The translations under genes were made by a program, and so were the position numbers. Below the pieces are notes generated by a model, which saw only the letters and a program-made list of their open reading frames with translations, had not been told where the DNA came from and did not search any database. From Candidatus Thiodiazotropha sp. (ex Codakia rugifera) (lineage in GTDB: Bacteria > Pseudomonadota > Gammaproteobacteria > Chromatiales > Chromatiaceae), in the NCBI GenBank assembly GCA_025656675.1, contig JAHXHN010000003.1:434001-498000 (forward strand): a stretch of 64,000 nucleotides of DNA. Direction: 5' to 3'. The first letter of the stretch is position 1, and the number at the start of each line of letters is the position of its first letter. Positions 1-10,089 of the stretch are shown here, piece after piece.

Positions 1-620
1 ACATGGCGCAGTTGCTGCATCACCACATTCCGCTCGGTTTCGGTGGTCAGCAATCGCATGATCGGTGGTTGGATTATCGGTACCAATGCCATGTACGAGT
101 AGGCGGCAACCGCAATTGCACCCAGTAAATCGGGGGACAGCCTCGAAGCCAGGAAGATAGCTGTGGGACCATCAGCACCCCCAATGATCGCAATTGCAGA
201 GGCGTCCGCCAATGAAAAATCGAAGCCGGGTATAAAATTGAGTGCCAATGCTCCCAACAGGGTGACAAATATGCCAAATTGCGCAGCAGCACCCAAAATC
301 AGGGTCCATGGCATGGCAATAAGGGCACCAAAGTCGGTCAGTGCACCAACCCCCATGAAAATCAGCAGTGGAAATACACCGGTTTCTATACCGACTTGAT
401 AGATATAGCCTAACAGTCCCTCACTACCACCGATATCTGCCAGCGGAATGTTACTCAGAATGGCACCAAATCCAATTGGCACCAGTAGCAATGGTTCGAA
501 CTTTTTGACAATCGCAAGATAGATCAATAGCGAGCCGACACACATCATCAGCACCTGACCCCATTCCAGATTGGCTATCCCGGTGGACTGCCATAGTGGT
601 TCAAAGCCAAATTCAATCAT
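1..620 (-). CDS. oadB: Oxaloacetate decarboxylase beta subunit (OadB), partial
   Basis: Integral membrane subunit of the sodium-pumping oxaloacetate decarboxylase; it decarboxylates carboxybiotin and couples this to Na+ export across the inner membrane. Reading the minus strand from the ATG at 620 gives an uninterrupted frame of about 206 codons that runs off the window start, so the C-terminal half or more is missing. The visible part begins [14 protein letters not shown], contains several hydrophobic segments, and carries the family signature [11 protein letters not shown] around residue 150, a conserved stretch of the OadB/GcdB/MmdB carboxybiotin decarboxylases. It lies 59 bp downstream of oadA, in the order oadG-oadA-oadB typical of the pump operon. 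The partner OadA has the oxaloacetate-type carboxyltransferase, which favours OadB over GcdB or MmdB. Confidence 0.93.
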   Translation of the reverse strand, partial: MIEFGFEPLWQSTGIANLEWGQVLMMCVGSLLIYLAIVKKFEPLLLVPIGFGAILSNIPLADIGGSEGLLGYIYQVGIETGVFPLLIFMGVGALTDFGALIAMPWTLILGAAAQFGIFVTLLGALALNFIPGFDFSLADASAIAIIGGADGPTAIFLASRLSPDLLGAIAVAAYSYMALVPIIQPPIMRLLTTETERNVVMQQLRH

Positions 621-679
621 CCAAAAATCCTCAGTTGAACACCGTGAGGGGTGCACTAATGGTGGTACAGGGGTTCATA

Positions 680-2476
680 TCAGGACAGACTCAACAGGGG
701 TGATCCTACCTGAACCGCTTCGCCCTCTTTCACCAGCACCTGGGCGACTGTTCCTCCTGAACTGGCACGCACTTCTGTCTCCATTTTCATCGCTTCGAGC
801 ACCATCACAACATCACCCGCAGCCACCTGGTCTCCGACTGCCACCTTGATAGCATGGATATTACCGGATAGTGGGGCAGCCACGGTTGCACCACCACTCG
901 ATGCAACAGCTGTTTCAGGAGCTGGTGTAGATGCTTGAGCAATATCTGTCACAGCACCGGCAGAAGAGACTTTGACATTGTATGTGACGCCATTGACCTC
1001 AACCTGATAGGACTCAGGTCCACTGCTGACCGGTGTAGCAGGCGCAGGTGCTTGGGGCTGGGCAGGCACCGGTTGCTCAATACCAGGAGCCGGCTCAAAG
1101 GCATCGGGATTATCACGGTTTTTGAGGAATTTAAGGCCTACTTGCGGAAAGAGAGCGTAGATAAGAACATCATCAACCTCATCTGCAGCCACTTTAATAC
1201 CATGCTCTTCGACCAATCCATGGAACTCTGCAGTGAGACTATCCATCTCATCATCGAGTAGATCAGCAGGACGACAAGTAACAGGTTCCGCTCCCGGCTC
1301 GAGGACTTTAGCCTGGAGTTCACTGTCAACTGGAGCCGGTGTAGCGCCATACTCGCCTTTCAGAACGCCTTCTGTCTCTTTGGCAATGGTTTTGTAACGC
1401 TCGCCCATCAAGACATTGATCACTGCCTGGGTACCGACGATCTGCGAGGTCGGAGTAACCAGTGGAATGTATCCCAGATCCTTCCGTACCTTGGGAATCT
1501 CTTCGAGAACCTGATCCAATTTGTCGCTTGCACCCTGTTCCCTCAGCTGATTTTCCATATTGGTCAGCATGCCACCAGGCACTTGTGCCACCAGGATGCG
1601 GGAATCAACACCCTTCAGTGAACCCTCAAATTTGGCGTATTTTTTCCTTACTTCACGAAAATAGCCGGCTATCTCTTCCAATAAATTGAGATCAAGCCCG
1701 GTATCACGATCACTCTCTTGCAATACAGCAACCACCGATTCGGTAGCCGAGTGGCCATAGGTCATACTCATCGCAGAGATGGAAGTATCAACCATATCAA
1801 TGCCTGCTTCAGCCACCTTGATATTGGTCGCAGTGCTCATGCCGGTCGTGGCATGGCTATGCATAGCGATCGGGATTGAGATAGACTCCTTCAAACGGGT
1901 CACCAACTCATAGCCGAGATAGGGGTTCAGCAGACCCGCCATGTCCTTGATGCAGATAGAGTGGCAGCCCATCTCTTCCAGACGCTTACCCATATCGAGC
2001 CAATAATCCATGTTATGCACAGGACTGACGGTATATGACATAGTCCCCTGTGCATGCTTGTCCACCTTCAGCGTAGCCTTGATCGCTGTCTCAAGATTAC
2101 GCAGATCATTCATGGCGTCGAAGATTCGGAATACATCCACACCATTGGTGGCTGCTCTCTCAACAAACTTATCGACCACATCATCAGCATAGTGTCGATA
2201 CCCAAGAATATTCTGACCGCGAAAAAGCATCTGCATGGGGGTTTTAGGCATGGCTGCCTTTAGGATGCGTATGCGCTCCCAAGGGTCTTCACCAAGAAAG
2301 CGTATACAGGCGTCAAAGGTAGCGCCTCCCCAAGTCTCCAATGACCAAAAGCCGACATTATCCAGCTTTTCAGCAATTGGCAGCATATCATCGATACGCA
2401 TTCTGGTTGCAAACAGGGACTGATGGGCGTCACGTAGTACAACATCAGTGATTCCAAGTGGTTTCTTTTCGCTCAT
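680..2476 (-). CDS. oadA: Oxaloacetate decarboxylase alpha subunit (OadA)
   Basis: Cytoplasmic biotin-dependent carboxyltransferase subunit of the OAD Na+ pump; it moves CO2 from oxaloacetate to biotin, yielding pyruvate. The 598-aa product has the HMGL-like TIM-barrel at the N-terminus ([14 protein letters not shown] near residue 15, metal-binding MHSHATTGM near 205), a conserved carboxylase domain in the middle, a Pro/Ala-rich linker around residues 460-510, and a C-terminal biotinyl domain with EAMKMETEV in which Lys564 is the expected biotin attachment site. Length matches the family. It sits between oadG and oadB on the same strand, so a complete pump is likely. An anaplerotic pyruvate carboxylase subunit B is the main alternative, but the neighbours argue for OAD. 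Confidence 0.96.
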   Translation of the reverse strand: MSEKKPLGITDVVLRDAHQSLFATRMRIDDMLPIAEKLDNVGFWSLETWGGATFDACIRFLGEDPWERIRILKAAMPKTPMQMLFRGQNILGYRHYADDVVDKFVERAATNGVDVFRIFDAMNDLRNLETAIKATLKVDKHAQGTMSYTVSPVHNMDYWLDMGKRLEEMGCHSICIKDMAGLLNPYLGYELVTRLKESISIPIAMHSHATTGMSTATNIKVAEAGIDMVDTSISAMSMTYGHSATESVVAVLQESDRDTGLDLNLLEEIAGYFREVRKKYAKFEGSLKGVDSRILVAQVPGGMLTNMENQLREQGASDKLDQVLEEIPKVRKDLGYIPLVTPTSQIVGTQAVINVLMGERYKTIAKETEGVLKGEYGATPAPVDSELQAKVLEPGAEPVTCRPADLLDDEMDSLTAEFHGLVEEHGIKVAADEVDDVLIYALFPQVGLKFLKNRDNPDAFEPAPGIEQPVPAQPQAPAPATPVSSGPESYQVEVNGVTYNVKVSSAGAVTDIAQASTPAPETAVASSGGATVAAPLSGNIHAIKVAVGDQVAAGDVVMVLEAMKMETEVRASSGGTVAQVLVKEGEAVQVGSPLLSLS

Positions 2477-2553
2477 AAGCTAGCCGCCGTTGATAGGTAA
2501 ACAGCCTGATTAAGTTGTTTATTTAAATTACAAGGATGAAAACTTTAACAGAT

Positions 2554-2817
2554 CTATTGGTGAGTAGTGCGATAGGTATTGATTGCAGCCGTAATGGCGG
2601 CAACCAGATCACCCCGCATTCCTGCCTGCTGCCCCTGTCCAGTAGTCACAGGATGTGATGATAACGTCTCAGAGACTCCCTGTCGCTCAGAAACGAACAA
2701 CGCAAACTTCGACATGCCTTTCATGGCAAAGACAAGCATCAGCAGGAAGGTGAATACAATCATCATTCCGATGCCCATGAGATTAATACCTGACATAAGC
2801 AAGTCTGTTATTGGCAT
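2554..2817 (-). CDS. oadG: Oxaloacetate decarboxylase gamma subunit (OadG)
   Basis: Small membrane protein of 87 aa that assembles the OAD complex and contributes a Zn2+ site in characterised homologues. There is one transmembrane segment near the N-terminus (about residues 9-31, LMSGINLMGIGMMIVFTFLL), then a polar tail ending near an alanine/isoleucine-rich helix (LVAAITAAINTYR), the usual OadG layout. It is the first gene of the oadGAB unit, 77 bp upstream of oadA. Small size and low conservation limit recognition, but position and topology fit well. Confidence 0.85.
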   Translation of the reverse strand: MPITDLLMSGINLMGIGMMIVFTFLLMLVFAMKGMSKFALFVSERQGVSETLSSHPVTTGQGQQAGMRGDLVAAITAAINTYRTTHQ

Positions 2818-3072
2818 ATAGATCTGAACTCACGGTTATTATTTCTGTCTTTCTACGTTGAGTTGACGCCCCTTGTCAAGCAAAGCGTATTATCTGATTA
2901 TCATCTATCACTCTGTATTTAGTATAAAAACGCTGTTTTTATTGAGAATATATATGGTTAGTATTGAATATATAAATGATTATTGGTAGACCCCCCCACA
3001 ATATCTACAATGAATAAACATCTCTTTTTGCTACTATGCGGCGCAACCCCACCTATGCAGCCTTGATGAATC

Positions 3073-3681
3073 ATGCCATACGCCCATTTTGCACAACATC
3101 TACCACTGATCCTGGCATCCAGTTCCCCTTTTCGCAGGGAATTACTGAGTCGACTGGGTTTGGAGTTCGGTACAATTTCACCAGATGTAGATGAAAGCCA
3201 TCAGCAGGAAGAGCCACCTGAGCAACTTGTTACCCGATTAGCTGAGAGCAAGGCTCGAGCCGTTGCGGAAACCCATACAGAAGCACTTATCATCGGCTCA
3301 GACCAGGTTGCTACAGTTAACGGCTCTATTCTTGGTAAGCCGGGAACGCACCAACGGGCCGTTGAACAATTACAGCAAACATCGGGTAAGCAAGTGATTT
3401 TTTTGACCGGACTTTGCCTACTAAACAGCAAGACGGGACAGACTCAGGTCTGTTGTGAACCTTTTCATGTCACCTTTCGTCAACTGGAGAAGGGGGAGAT
3501 CGAAAACTACCTGAAGAAAGAGAAGCCCTATAACTGCGCGGGTTCATTCAAGTCTGAAGGTTTAGGTATCTCGCTGTTCGAACGCTTGGAAGGCGAGGAC
3601 CCAAATGCGCTGATCGGTCTACCGCTGATACGCCTGATAGGCATGTTACGCAATGAAGACGTGAACGTCTTAGCCGGTTAA
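3073..3681 (+). CDS. Maf/YceF-family nucleoside triphosphate pyrophosphatase
   Basis: House-cleaning pyrophosphatase; YceF-subfamily members hydrolyse 7-methyl-GTP to the monophosphate, while other Maf proteins act on dTTP and UTP. The 202-aa product has the Maf signatures: [13 protein letters not shown] near residue 14 (substrate-binding loop), DVDES near residue 38, IIGSDQVA near 72, and [15 protein letters not shown] near 149 with the catalytic region. The SSSPFRR variant and the DES tripeptide resemble YceF more than Maf/YhdE. The gene stands alone between divergent oadG and the convergent HDOD gene. The start was taken at the ATG that opens straight into the conserved domain. Confidence 0.9.
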   Translation: MPYAHFAQHLPLILASSSPFRRELLSRLGLEFGTISPDVDESHQQEEPPEQLVTRLAESKARAVAETHTEALIIGSDQVATVNGSILGKPGTHQRAVEQLQQTSGKQVIFLTGLCLLNSKTGQTQVCCEPFHVTFRQLEKGEIENYLKKEKPYNCAGSFKSEGLGISLFERLEGEDPNALIGLPLIRLIGMLRNEDVNVLAG

Positions 3682-3888
3682 ACTAAAAAAAGCTGTTGAC
3701 TGCCCCAACCTGTTTTTAAAAATTCCAGATTTTAGTAAACAAAGCGTTTGATAGGCATTGTCACCCATTCGGTGAGCCACGCCATAGGGTGCATAACACG
3801 CTTGTGGCGGCACATGGCAGTGTTGAAAACCCCTTGTCCTGCATGACCACAAACGCCCACTTAACCCTGTCCAACTGCTCTTTTCAGG

Positions 3889-4797
3889 TTAAAAGATTGC
3901 GTCTTCGACCTTTTTTGTCTCCTCATCCAAACCACCCTCCTCCCCGGACTGTTTGAGACGGGAAAAAGCCTTGATATTTGAACGATCAATGGTAGCCAGT
4001 GGGTGTTCAGTACCTTCATGGACCATGATATTGGCCACCTGCACAACATCCACATAGTCTACCGGTGCATCACCAGGGTCACGATCCAGATCTTCATGCT
4101 CGGCTGCCACATCAATGACATGCTGATCAAATTTCCATAGTTTCAGAATACTGCCCCCGAGTTGGGGATGCAGTTTTTGAAGCACTTTATCCAGATAATC
4201 CGGATTAGAAATCAGCTCTTTGTATTCACAGGCTTTGATAAGTAATGGAATGTGGCCGATATCATGCACCAGACCCGCCACCAGCGCGACATCAGGGTCA
4301 AGTCCCGATTGTTCCTTGGCGAGCATTGCTGCCTGGGCACCGACTCTCACAGAGTGGGTCCATAATTTGTCCATTCGTTTCTCTATCACCTTTTCGGAGG
4401 TCCGAAAGACCTCTTTCATAGAGACTGCATAGACGGCATTTTTCACACGTTGAAATCCGATTCGTGTTATCGCTGGACGTATAGAGGCGATCGTATTCAA
4501 GCCTCGATAAAGGGGACTGTTAGCATAACGTATCAGTCTGGCGGTAAGTGCCGCATCACGTGAGATGACCTTCTCCAGATCGGAGGCTGAACTGTCTACA
4601 TCATTTATAATCACCAACGCTTCCAATGCTAAGGCCGGCAGCGTCGGCAGATAAATATTATTGGCACGAAGATCTTCTCGAACTGCATCGACAAAAGCCT
4701 TGGTTGTAGAGGCTTCTCTGTGCTTTCGTTCACGTTCCTCTTCGGTCTCGGAGTCAACCGGAGCACCATCCGAAAGAAAAAAGACTGACTTTGACAT
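3889..4797 (-). CDS. HDOD-domain protein
   Basis: A 302-aa soluble protein with an HDOD domain, a metal-dependent-phosphohydrolase-like fold that usually lacks catalytic residues and acts as a signalling adaptor, often in c-di-GMP or stress pathways. A charged N-terminus (residues 1-45) precedes the domain, which opens with YLPTLPALALEAL and continues through the ISRDAALTARLIRYANSPLYRG helix pair and an HD-like VHDIGHIPLL motif (about residues 188-197). Conservation of that HD pair leaves room for residual hydrolase function. The gene is monocistronic and convergent with maf. The ATG at 4797 is used; no strong Shine-Dalgarno site stands out. Confidence 0.85.
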   Translation of the reverse strand: MSKSVFFLSDGAPVDSETEEERERKHREASTTKAFVDAVREDLRANNIYLPTLPALALEALVIINDVDSSASDLEKVISRDAALTARLIRYANSPLYRGLNTIASIRPAITRIGFQRVKNAVYAVSMKEVFRTSEKVIEKRMDKLWTHSVRVGAQAAMLAKEQSGLDPDVALVAGLVHDIGHIPLLIKACEYKELISNPDYLDKVLQKLHPQLGGSILKLWKFDQHVIDVAAEHEDLDRDPGDAPVDYVDVVQVANIMVHEGTEHPLATIDRSNIKAFSRLKQSGEEGGLDEETKKVEDAIF

Positions 4798-5311
4798 CTA
4801 TTCCTGAATTGACTCTTGATTAAGTGATCAAGGTACATAGCGACCAACTACCGGAAAATCTTCAGTCCCTTTCCGCGATCATTCTGGTTCAGTGACAAGT
4901 TTGCGCCAAGGATCACATTTGTCAGGTGACGAAAAAAGTACCCATTCGGTCGCAGTTAAGGCGAACAGACAACCCTGAATTACTCATGGCATTAATCATA
5001 AAATATTTCGATCCTGTTCCAGAACCGTACATTAGAAAGAGAGTAATATTGATTTCTGATCCCAGCCTTCGGAAGGGGCATTTCATGGCTACTGTCGCTG
5101 CCCCTGAAAAGTGATAGCTAGATGATACTCAATGATCACCTGGGAACAAAGTAGTGATGTGCCTCTCAATTTTTTTATTTATGTGGTACCGAAAAAATAT
5201 CATTTTTTAATGTTTACAAATATTTACAAACGCTTTTAATTCTTTACTTTAATAGTTGTTCCCTAAAGATTTTCTCTAACCAGTCGAAGCTAAAGGTAGA
5301 CCGAATTACCC
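4798..5311. other. Intergenic, no gene seen
   Basis: This 514-bp gap lies between two divergently transcribed genes and becomes strongly AT-rich from about 5160 to 5260, as expected for promoters. One open frame of 62 codons (4926-5114, plus strand) has no recognisable domain, no clear ribosome binding site and an unconvincing composition, so it is not called. Confidence 0.6.
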
Positions 5312-7594
5312 ATGCTCAAGCAAGAAGAATCAGACGGAATGGCAGAACAGGCGCTCCACAGCTTTTCTCATCATACCGGCGATAAACCATTAGTGCTTAT
5401 TGCCGATGACTCCCGTGTGGTAAGAGTTTCACTGAAGAACATATTGAAAGATGGTTGTCAGCTGCTCGAAGCAGAGGATGGTCAGCAGGCATGGGAAATC
5501 CTACTGGAAAATCCATCTGTGGCAATGATTTTCAGTGATTTATCAATGCCTAAACTCGATGGCAGGGGACTGTTGGCCAGGATCAGAGCATCTGACGACG
5601 AGTCTCTCGCAAAACTGCCCTTTGTTGTCGTCACAGGGAATGAAGAGAGCCCGGAGATACGCCAAGAGCTACAGCAGCTTGGTGCAAATGAAATTATCAA
5701 CAAGCCCTTTGATCCATCCAATATCAAAGCCTTCGTAACCACACTTGCCTGTCAACAGCAGGAAGAAGAATCCCAGCTTTCACATGACGTCGAGACCCAG
5801 TCAGAATTTTTGGAGAATGTGGCTGATAGAGCGCACTTCATGGAGAGCACAAGCCGAGAGCTCTCTTTTGCGATACGCAATAAGAATGAGCTTGCCATTG
5901 CACTCGTAAAAATTGACCAGTTCGCTGAGATTGTCTCCCTCTATAGTGAGTCAGCAATTGATCACATACTCCATTCACTCGTTGAGATTGTTCGCCAGCA
6001 TATCCACCCAGATGACATACTGGCCTATTTCGGTGAAGGCCTGATTGCCATTTTACGTCCCGCTTCCAATGCAATCGGCACCCGTTATATAGGTCGAAGG
6101 ATCCTTGAAGATTTGGCATCAAAGCAATTCTATCTGGGTGAATCGGATCAGGTAGTCACAGCCAGCATTGCTATCTCCGCACCTGATATAAAGCCTGGTA
6201 CGCGGCTAATGGATTTGCTCACCCTGGCTGAGGGTCGACTTAAAGCAGCCATGGACAACGGTGGTAACAAAGTTGTCGATAAAGGAAATGGAAATCTCAC
6301 CCCAGTCTCCTTGTCAGCAGATACATCAGAGCTGATTAATCCATCCATTTTGTCCAATGATGACACGACGAATAATTCCAGCCTCTCACCCACACGCAGT
6401 CCTACCGAAATTCACCGACTTGCTGCAGAGCATGTTGCCCAGATTAAAGCAAAATATGGAAATGACCTTACCAGTCAAGACGATCACATCAATGAAATTG
6501 TGGCGCATGAACAGACAATAGAGCGTCTGATGAGTGAAAACCAGCAACTGATAGATGAGGTTGCACGCTGGAAGAAACAGTCTACTGAATCTGAAAATCT
6601 ACGCAGGCAACTGTTCGAAGTTGAAAGCCAGCAACAGCAGATGCAGATCAAGCTCAACGAGTTGCAGGATAGCAACCATAAACTCCAGCAACGCGCAGAA
6701 TCTGCTGAGCATGAAAACCATGTCCTCATCGAAGAAGAAGAGACCCGTACCCGTTCAATCAAACAGACCCAACAGTTTATCGAAGATGAGAATAGACGCC
6801 TCGAGCAAAAAATCACCGAACTGGTGAATCGTGCAGAAAAGGCTGAGCTGGAAAATCGAAAATCTGACCAATTGGTAAACAGCCTCAAAGACAACATTAA
6901 ACTCTTACGCATGCAGCTTGAACAACTGCAAAAGCAAATAGAGGATGAAAGGGAAATCCGAAAACAACTACCTGATAATATTGATAAGAATGGTACTAAT
7001 AGCGCCTATGAGCCCGTCTCACAACCGCAATATGATTCAAAGATCGTCAATGAGGAACAGCACTCAGGTCTAACCCTCAATGCAATGCCCACGGCGGCAA
7101 GTCCAACCAGTAGCGAGCCCCCAACAGTCCACCTCTTTCCTGAACAGGACCAGGTGCAATTTAAAAAACAAACGACAAACAACACCAAAATCCCACCATT
7201 TAGGATCGAACCGGAACCCTTTCTTTTCAAAAACGGATTACATCTATCCTCCTTTACCATTGCCAGTATCATTTTCGTCTTAATGCTATCGATTGCAGGC
7301 ACTTATCTCTTTCTGGTAATGGACGATGACCCGTCTTCCGAACCGTCCACATCCAGTCAAGCTGCCAGCACCAATCAACCACAGCCTGTCCTGGCAACAC
7401 AGACCGGGGTAGTGGCTGGAGAAAAGGGACATTCCAACCAGGCTGAGGTTCCTGACAAAATTGATGCAGCATATCAGCCTCAGGAGCAGAAATCTGAAAA
7501 TAGAAGCATAACTGTTTCGGATGAGATAAGACTGGAAAAGGAGTTGACATTGCGCCGGATGGCTGAAGAGGAGTTCAGTATCAAGGCACAGTAG
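5312..7594 (+). CDS. Response regulator with degenerate GGDEF, coiled coil and C-terminal TM
   Basis: A 760-aa protein of unusual build. Residues 25-150 form a receiver domain with acidic pair D32/D33, phosphoacceptor D76 (FSDLSMP), T108 and K131 (NKPFDP), so it should be phosphorylated. Residues about 185-330 look like a GGDEF fold in which the active-site loop reads YFGEGLIAIL instead of RYGGDEF, so cyclase activity is unlikely. A long coiled coil (about 395-565, rich in Gln/Glu) follows, then a low-complexity linker, a transmembrane helix near 648-668, and a Pro/Ser/Thr/Gln-rich tail of about 90 residues. With a cytoplasmic receiver, the tail would be periplasmic. No kinase gene is adjacent. 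The architecture suggests a membrane-anchored scaffold driven by phosphorylation; the output partner is unknown. Confidence 0.85.
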   Translation: MLKQEESDGMAEQALHSFSHHTGDKPLVLIADDSRVVRVSLKNILKDGCQLLEAEDGQQAWEILLENPSVAMIFSDLSMPKLDGRGLLARIRASDDESLAKLPFVVVTGNEESPEIRQELQQLGANEIINKPFDPSNIKAFVTTLACQQQEEESQLSHDVETQSEFLENVADRAHFMESTSRELSFAIRNKNELAIALVKIDQFAEIVSLYSESAIDHILHSLVEIVRQHIHPDDILAYFGEGLIAILRPASNAIGTRYIGRRILEDLASKQFYLGESDQVVTASIAISAPDIKPGTRLMDLLTLAEGRLKAAMDNGGNKVVDKGNGNLTPVSLSADTSELINPSILSNDDTTNNSSLSPTRSPTEIHRLAAEHVAQIKAKYGNDLTSQDDHINEIVAHEQTIERLMSENQQLIDEVARWKKQSTESENLRRQLFEVESQQQQMQIKLNELQDSNHKLQQRAESAEHENHVLIEEEETRTRSIKQTQQFIEDENRRLEQKITELVNRAEKAELENRKSDQLVNSLKDNIKLLRMQLEQLQKQIEDEREIRKQLPDNIDKNGTNSAYEPVSQPQYDSKIVNEEQHSGLTLNAMPTAASPTSSEPPTVHLFPEQDQVQFKKQTTNNTKIPPFRIEPEPFLFKNGLHLSSFTIASIIFVLMLSIAGTYLFLVMDDDPSSEPSTSSQAASTNQPQPVLATQTGVVAGEKGHSNQAEVPDKIDAAYQPQEQKSENRSITVSDEIRLEKELTLRRMAEEEFSIKAQ

Positions 7595-7596
7595 CA

Positions 7597-8040
7597 CTAA
7601 TCCACAACCTCTCCCTGCTGAAAAATAGTTGCATGCAGAGGCCAGCCTGACTCATCGATAACAAACACTGTCCACTTCCCAGACGTGCCTGGATTCAGGC
7701 TCTTCACCGAATAGGCCCGCCAGCGGGGCCCACCCACCTTGATATCAACTTCACTGACGATCTCTCCTTCGAATTCCCATCGGTGGGTAACTGTACGTCC
7801 CTGGAGATTTCTCAGGTCAGTGAAAAAAATAATCCTTGTTGCCTGGTCGTGCAATTTAACAACCTGATCGACAGGTTCTTTGTTGACAATGTCATTCGTA
7901 AACAGCGCACGCGCAACATAAGCGTCTGGAACGGGGGACTCCTCCACCTCCTCAGCATTGAGATCAACCAAGTAAAACAGGGTGGTGAAAACGAAAATGA
8001 ATCTGAAATTCACCTGATATTTTTCTAAATAGCCGGTCAT
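7597..8040 (-). CDS. DUF2914 domain protein
   Basis: A 147-aa protein with a hydrophobic N-terminus (about residues 10-28, VNFRFIFVFTTLFYLVDLNA) that could be a signal peptide or anchor, followed by a DUF2914-type beta domain. Diagnostic stretches are VARALFTNDIVNKEPVD, an aromatic-rich strand with THRWEFEGE, and the C-terminal SGKWTVFVID followed by GWPLHATIF. The family has no assigned function; it is usually exported and often fused to other extracytoplasmic domains. The gene is convergent with the receiver-domain gene, their stop codons being only 2 bp apart. Confidence 0.8.
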   Translation of the reverse strand: MTGYLEKYQVNFRFIFVFTTLFYLVDLNAEEVEESPVPDAYVARALFTNDIVNKEPVDQVVKLHDQATRIIFFTDLRNLQGRTVTHRWEFEGEIVSEVDIKVGGPRWRAYSVKSLNPGTSGKWTVFVIDESGWPLHATIFQQGEVVD

Positions 8041-8162
8041 TTACATCCCCACTAACCGTTCAAAATTTATTATAAAGCGATAAGATCATATACACAGACT
8101 AAATGCTGTTCATTAGTCTAATCAAATACCCATTCAATATAACCTCAAACCCTCCAGGATTA

Positions 8163-8846
8163 TTAACGTTTCAGTACACGCATCCACTGCCAGAAATTGA
8201 GTAATCCGGCTAGTGAGGCAGAGAGATAGGTGAAAGCTGCAGCACGCAATATGCTTTCCGCACCTTTGTATTGATCAGGGGTTAAATAGCCCGATTTGAG
8301 TAGTGGAAGAGCCTTCTTAAAACTGGCATCCAGCTCTACTGGAAGGGTTGCCAATTGCAATAGTATATTTGAGCCCATGACAAGAAAAGCGGCCAAGGCA
8401 CTTACCACTCCCGCAGATGGTGCACGCGTGACGACTGAGAGTATCGGCGCGGCAAACAGTAAAAAAGATCCAATTCGCTGGGCTCCGACAGCTAGCGAAC
8501 CAAGTCGGGAGCGCCAGCGAAACAGTGGCTCATCTGCTGCATCCTGCAACGCATGCCCTACTTCGTGGGCAGCCGTTGTAATCGCAGTCAGTGTTCTACC
8601 CTCCAGTTTATCCTTTGATAACCGAACCGCTTTTGTTAGCGGATCATAATGATCCCCGCTATCAGTTACCTCCACTTGCACTTGTTTTAATGAGAGATTA
8701 TCAAGCAGGTGTCTAGCGAGTTCACCGCCGTTACCAGGGAAATTCTCTTCCGGGTGACGATTGTATTTGTTCATAATCCGTTGAACCAGGAATTGTGGCC
8801 CTAAAATCAGTAACAATAGGATCACCAGCAGCAATAGATAGGCCAT
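8163..8846 (-). CDS. YugP-type membrane zinc metallopeptidase
   Basis: A 227-aa inner-membrane protein of the YugP/neutral zinc metallopeptidase family. The N-terminal helix (residues 3-20, almost all Leu/Ile/Val) is followed by a soluble stretch with the zinc motif HEVGH at residues 94-98 (TTAAHEVGHALQDA). Two or three further hydrophobic segments follow (about 122-170 and near the C-terminus). Substrates are not known. It is followed after the convergent gap by the DUF2914 gene and is preceded, 17 bp upstream, by the FmdB-type gene on the same strand, so the two are probably co-transcribed. Confidence 0.88.
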   Translation of the reverse strand: MAYLLLLVILLLLILGPQFLVQRIMNKYNRHPEENFPGNGGELARHLLDNLSLKQVQVEVTDSGDHYDPLTKAVRLSKDKLEGRTLTAITTAAHEVGHALQDAADEPLFRWRSRLGSLAVGAQRIGSFLLFAAPILSVVTRAPSAGVVSALAAFLVMGSNILLQLATLPVELDASFKKALPLLKSGYLTPDQYKGAESILRAAAFTYLSASLAGLLNFWQWMRVLKR

Positions 8847-8863
8847 CGCCGGTTACCTGAAAA

Positions 8864-9121
8864 TCAGTCGTAGAGACCGCAGCTGCCTCCCGGACAACAA
8901 CCACCGGTAGCACATGCAGGTTCTGGATCTGCTCGGCTTGTACTGCTTATGACGGCCGCACTGGAGATCAGTTTTCGTACCGGTTCATCTTTTGAGGTAT
9001 CACCGAGAGGTCTGTTTAACTTCTCACACAGCGCTCCCCAACTATTGATCGTTTCGCTCATAGGGTGAAAAACTTCATATTTCTCGCCATTTGCGTCACA
9101 GATGTAGTCATAGGTCGGCAT
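8864..9121 (-). CDS. FmdB-family zinc ribbon protein
   Basis: An 85-aa protein opening MPTYDYICDANGEKYEVF, the standard start of the FmdB/CxxC_CxxC_SSSS putative regulatory family. The usual pair of CxxC knuckles is altered: the first cysteine is followed by DANG rather than a second Cys, and the only further Cys before the tail lies in LCEKL. The C-terminus is a cysteine/glycine-rich tail (CATGGCCPGGSCGLYD). The family is named after the fmd operon of Methylophilus; molecular function is unproven. It is upstream of, and close to, the YugP-type peptidase gene. Confidence 0.82.
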   Translation of the reverse strand: MPTYDYICDANGEKYEVFHPMSETINSWGALCEKLNRPLGDTSKDEPVRKLISSAAVISSTSRADPEPACATGGCCPGGSCGLYD

Positions 9122-9440
9122 AATATCAACTCCAATTACAATTGAGATCTATGGCCATTTTACCGAATCAGGTAGATGAATAAAAAGAATCATCTCATGT
9201 GTGATTGTCCATAGAGAGCCATCGCAAGACTATACTCTCCGAGAAACACGCAACGGATACAGGATACTGAAATACTGATTGATTCTGTCAGGAAGCGCTG
9301 ATTGACCGAGGGATTGGTGGGTCAGTCTCACCCCAGGGCACCTTTCCCAAGTGCAGGGTGAAGCCCTGCCCCACCGTAAGACACTGAAAGATTAAGTCTC
9401 ATCTACCTGTCTGATAAGTTTCTAGCATCAAGCCAAAAAA
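9122..9440. other. Intergenic, no gene seen
   Basis: About 320 bp without a convincing frame. It holds a short hairpin at 9353-9369 (GCAGGG/CCCTGC) without a following T-run on either strand. It probably contains the promoter of the FmdB-YugP unit near its left edge. Confidence 0.5.
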
Positions 9441-9441
9441 A

Positions 9442-9461
9442 GCCGCTGCATCAAGCAGCGG
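9442..9461 (-). terminator. Rho-independent terminator of the DUF4332 gene
   Basis: Perfect 8-bp GC-rich stem GCCGCTGC/GCAGCGGC with a 4-nt loop. Read on the minus strand it is followed at once by a run of T residues, and it lies about 70 bp after the stop codon of the minus-strand gene at 9530. Confidence 0.85.
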
Positions 9462-9529
9462 CCTTCTCCGTTTTCACCATTTTTTTGCTATTGTGGCAGT
9501 AGATTTAGTAACTGCCTAGCTAGGACCTG

Positions 9530-9934
9530 TCAGTAGGTAACCACGCGGGGCAACTGTTTGGCCTCTGCCACCCACTTCTCGACAGCAGAAAGACTGGGGG
9601 TTGCACGCACCAGGTTTTTCGCCTCATTCACCTCGACCATTTTCTTGTGCAGATTTTCCGCTTTACGCTGGGCCAATTCTGGAACAGTATCTACACCTGC
9701 CGCCTCTAACAGGTCGGAATACTGCTCTCCAATACCTTTTATGCGGAATAGATCAGCCATATTGATCCATCTTAAAATCAGTTTACCGCTGATGGCGGTT
9801 GCATCCTCTATCTCCTTGCGGCCTTTTTTGGTACTTCCCTTTTCCAACAGCTTTTCCAGGTTATTGATATCAGCTGACTGTAATTTTGCAGCATAAGTTG
9901 CACCTATACCTTCGATATCGACTAGCTTTGTCAT
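9530..9934 (-). CDS. DUF4332 helix-hairpin-helix protein
   Basis: A 134-aa soluble protein of the DUF4332 family. Two helix-hairpin-helix-like repeats are visible: DIEGIGATYAAKLQSADI near residue 7 and RIKGIGEQYSDLLEAAGV near residue 63, each with the GIG turn typical of non-specific DNA-binding HhH motifs. The C-terminal third is helical and charged. The function is unknown; DNA binding is an inference from the HhH repeats. The gene is single, with a clear terminator downstream. Confidence 0.85.
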   Translation of the reverse strand: MTKLVDIEGIGATYAAKLQSADINNLEKLLEKGSTKKGRKEIEDATAISGKLILRWINMADLFRIKGIGEQYSDLLEAAGVDTVPELAQRKAENLHKKMVEVNEAKNLVRATPSLSAVEKWVAEAKQLPRVVTY

Positions 9935-10089
9935 TATTGTCTCTCTATGGTTGGTTTTGGGTTGGTTTGTCCGAATCTAGCGTAGTGTCCTACCCTAGTG
10001 CTTGCATAATCCTCTCGATAGTCAAGATTTTAAAAAAAATGTAAATTCTGTATCCCCACGCATCTGCCATCAGGTAATTATTTGTTCGA

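Noticed and set aside
1..620. Short frames on both strands in the first 600 bp
   Set aside because: They are shadows of the partial oadB, which reads continuously on the minus strand from 620.
4926..5114. 62-codon plus-strand frame
   Set aside because: No domain, no ribosome binding site and no typical composition; it lies in a promoter-rich gap.
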